This document shows positions 41,828-42,762 of a stretch of 42,762 bases of DNA, piece by piece. Every line of letters begins with the position of its first letter. The first letter of the stretch is position 1. A program made the translations under genes and the position numbers. The notes under the pieces were generated by a model, which was not told where the DNA came from, made no database searches, and saw only the letters and a list, made by a program, of their open reading frames with translations. Source of the stretch: Candidatus Methanimicrococcus odontotermitis (GTDB lineage: Archaea > Halobacteriota > Methanosarcinia > Methanosarcinales > Methanosarcinaceae). The stretch is taken from the NCBI GenBank assembly GCA_031286065.1, contig JAITUZ010000036.1, positions 1-42,762 of the forward strand, given 5' to 3'.

Positions 41828-42762
41828 GTTAAAATCAGACCTTTATGGGATTGAAAGGTTAGTTTCTCGGAAACTTTTCCGGGAGCAACACGGTTAAAAT
41901 CAGACCTTTATGGGATTGAAAGTCCCAAATGCTCGTTGCTTGGTTTTCGTTGCCTGTGTTAAAATCAGACCTTTATGGGATTGAAAGTTAACATGAACAA
42001 TTCCACCATTCTGATGGAAATGAGTTAAAATCAGACCTTTATGGGATTGAAAGTCATTTAATTAAAACGTATCCGAGAGCCGCCAATACGCGTTAAAATC
42101 AGACCTTTATGGGATTGAAAGAAAAAATGACGCAATACCGGAACAAAAAAACCGAATGGTTAAAATCAGACCTTTATGGGATTGAAAGGCATTTTTCCGC
42201 TGGCGATCGAGAGATGTACCCGAATTGTTAAAATCAGACCTTTATGGGATTGAAAGCCGAACGAACCATGGATTGCCCCCGATGAAGATGCGTTAAAATC
42301 AGACCTTTATGGGATTGAAAGTGTCTCTTTCCAGAAAAATCAAGTTGGGCGTTTCTGGTTAAAATCAGACCTTTATGGGATTGAAAGTCTGCTGATGTTT
42401 TTGAATTATGGGCTGTCTCTACGAGTTAAAATCAGACCTTTATGGGATTGAAAGATTTTAGAGATCGTTTTCCCGTTTGCAATGTTGCTTGTTAAAATCA
42501 GACCTTTATGGGATTGAAAGATTGCGGTGTTGACTGCTGCTGGTATTGTTGTAGTGGTTAAAATCAGACCTTTATGGGATTGAAAGGTTTTTTGGTCACT
42601 GCAGAGAACAACCGCGGTTGCGGTTAAAATCAGACCTTTATGGGATTGAAAGGAGACCTTGCGCTTGGTCTTGTTTTTAATAACCCTTGTTAAAATCAGA
42701 CCTTTATGGGATTGAAAGTCGTCTGTTGTTGGTTATGGCATGGTTGAAGATGTTGTTAAAAT
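41828..42762 (+). CRISPR. Type I-B CRISPR array, 14 complete repeats plus a partial one, continues past the window
   Basis: The 30-bp repeat begins GTTAAAATCAGACC, continues TTTATGG and ends GATTGAAAG. Complete copies start at 41828, 41893, 41958, 42024, 42092, 42159, 42227, 42292, 42358, 42425, 42491, 42557, 42623 and 42689, all identical; a fifteenth starts at 42755 and is cut by the edge. The 14 spacers are 35-38 bp and all different. The 3' end ATTGAAAG is the standard 8-nt crRNA handle, so transcription runs left to right, away from cas2. Identical repeats indicate an active or recently active array. Confidence 0.98.

Overview
The window looks like a chromosomal segment of a low-GC euryarchaeon, most likely one of the Methanosarcinales (a Methanimicrococcus- or Methanosarcina-like methanogen). 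Archaeal markers are a group II chaperonin (thermosome), an Orc1/Cdc6 initiator, an archaeal-type glycyl-tRNA synthetase, the archaeal ADH synthase of aromatic biosynthesis, TATA-box promoters and a CopA with metal-binding domains at both ends. A complete seven-gene Mrp antiporter fits Methanosarcinales. The genus is inference only.

Layout. 1-2.2 kb: a 5'-truncated zinc-dependent phospholipase C-like gene, then an eight-helix membrane protein and a decayed paralogue of it. 2.3-8.7 kb: mrpABCDEFG on the minus strand. 9-10.2 kb: very small genes (a CGCG-tailed microprotein, a frameshifted 55-codon gene, an SMP-like stress peptide) and an HPP-family remnant. 10.3-20 kb: thermosome, citrate synthase, a radical SAM enzyme with a palindromic upstream site, a GNAT/PUA-like plus ASCH gene pair, ADH synthase and glyS. 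20-24 kb: a possible small RNA, an ABC ATPase, a coiled-coil protein, a NYN-domain protein and a lipoprotein. 24-25.8 kb: orc1/cdc6 with an ORB-like element upstream, so a candidate replication origin. 25.8-29.4 kb: copper homeostasis (copA-csoR-copZ) with a CsoR-type operator. 29.5 kb: a third copy of the membrane family.

30.5-42.8 kb is a subtype I-B (Cst/DevR-like) CRISPR-Cas locus. The interference operon cas8-(cas11-like)-cas7-cas5-cas3-cas6 is on the minus strand. The adaptation operon cas4-cas1-cas2, an A/T-rich leader and an array of 14 complete 30-bp repeats running off the window end are on the plus strand. Between the two operons lie a ParE/RelE-type toxin-antitoxin pair, gene debris and structured non-coding DNA.

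The most notable observation is in that gap. Two degenerate CRISPR repeats (39481-39558, minus-strand sense) flank a 17-nt guide, TATTTTGTTAATATTTT. The guide matches the cas4-cas1-cas2 promoter just downstream of its TATA box (39789-39805) at 14 of 17 positions. Two of the three mismatches fall at guide positions 6 and 12, the bases that Cascade flips out and does not read. This reads as a crRNA-like guide that makes the CRISPR effector repress its own adaptation operon, in the manner of the cas-regulating RNAs (CreR) known from other systems. A weaker degenerate repeat lies upstream of the cas8 operon promoter.

Several genes (membrane paralogue, small 9.2-kb gene, copA N-terminus) are each one base short at a homopolymer. 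This could be real decay or an assembly artefact.
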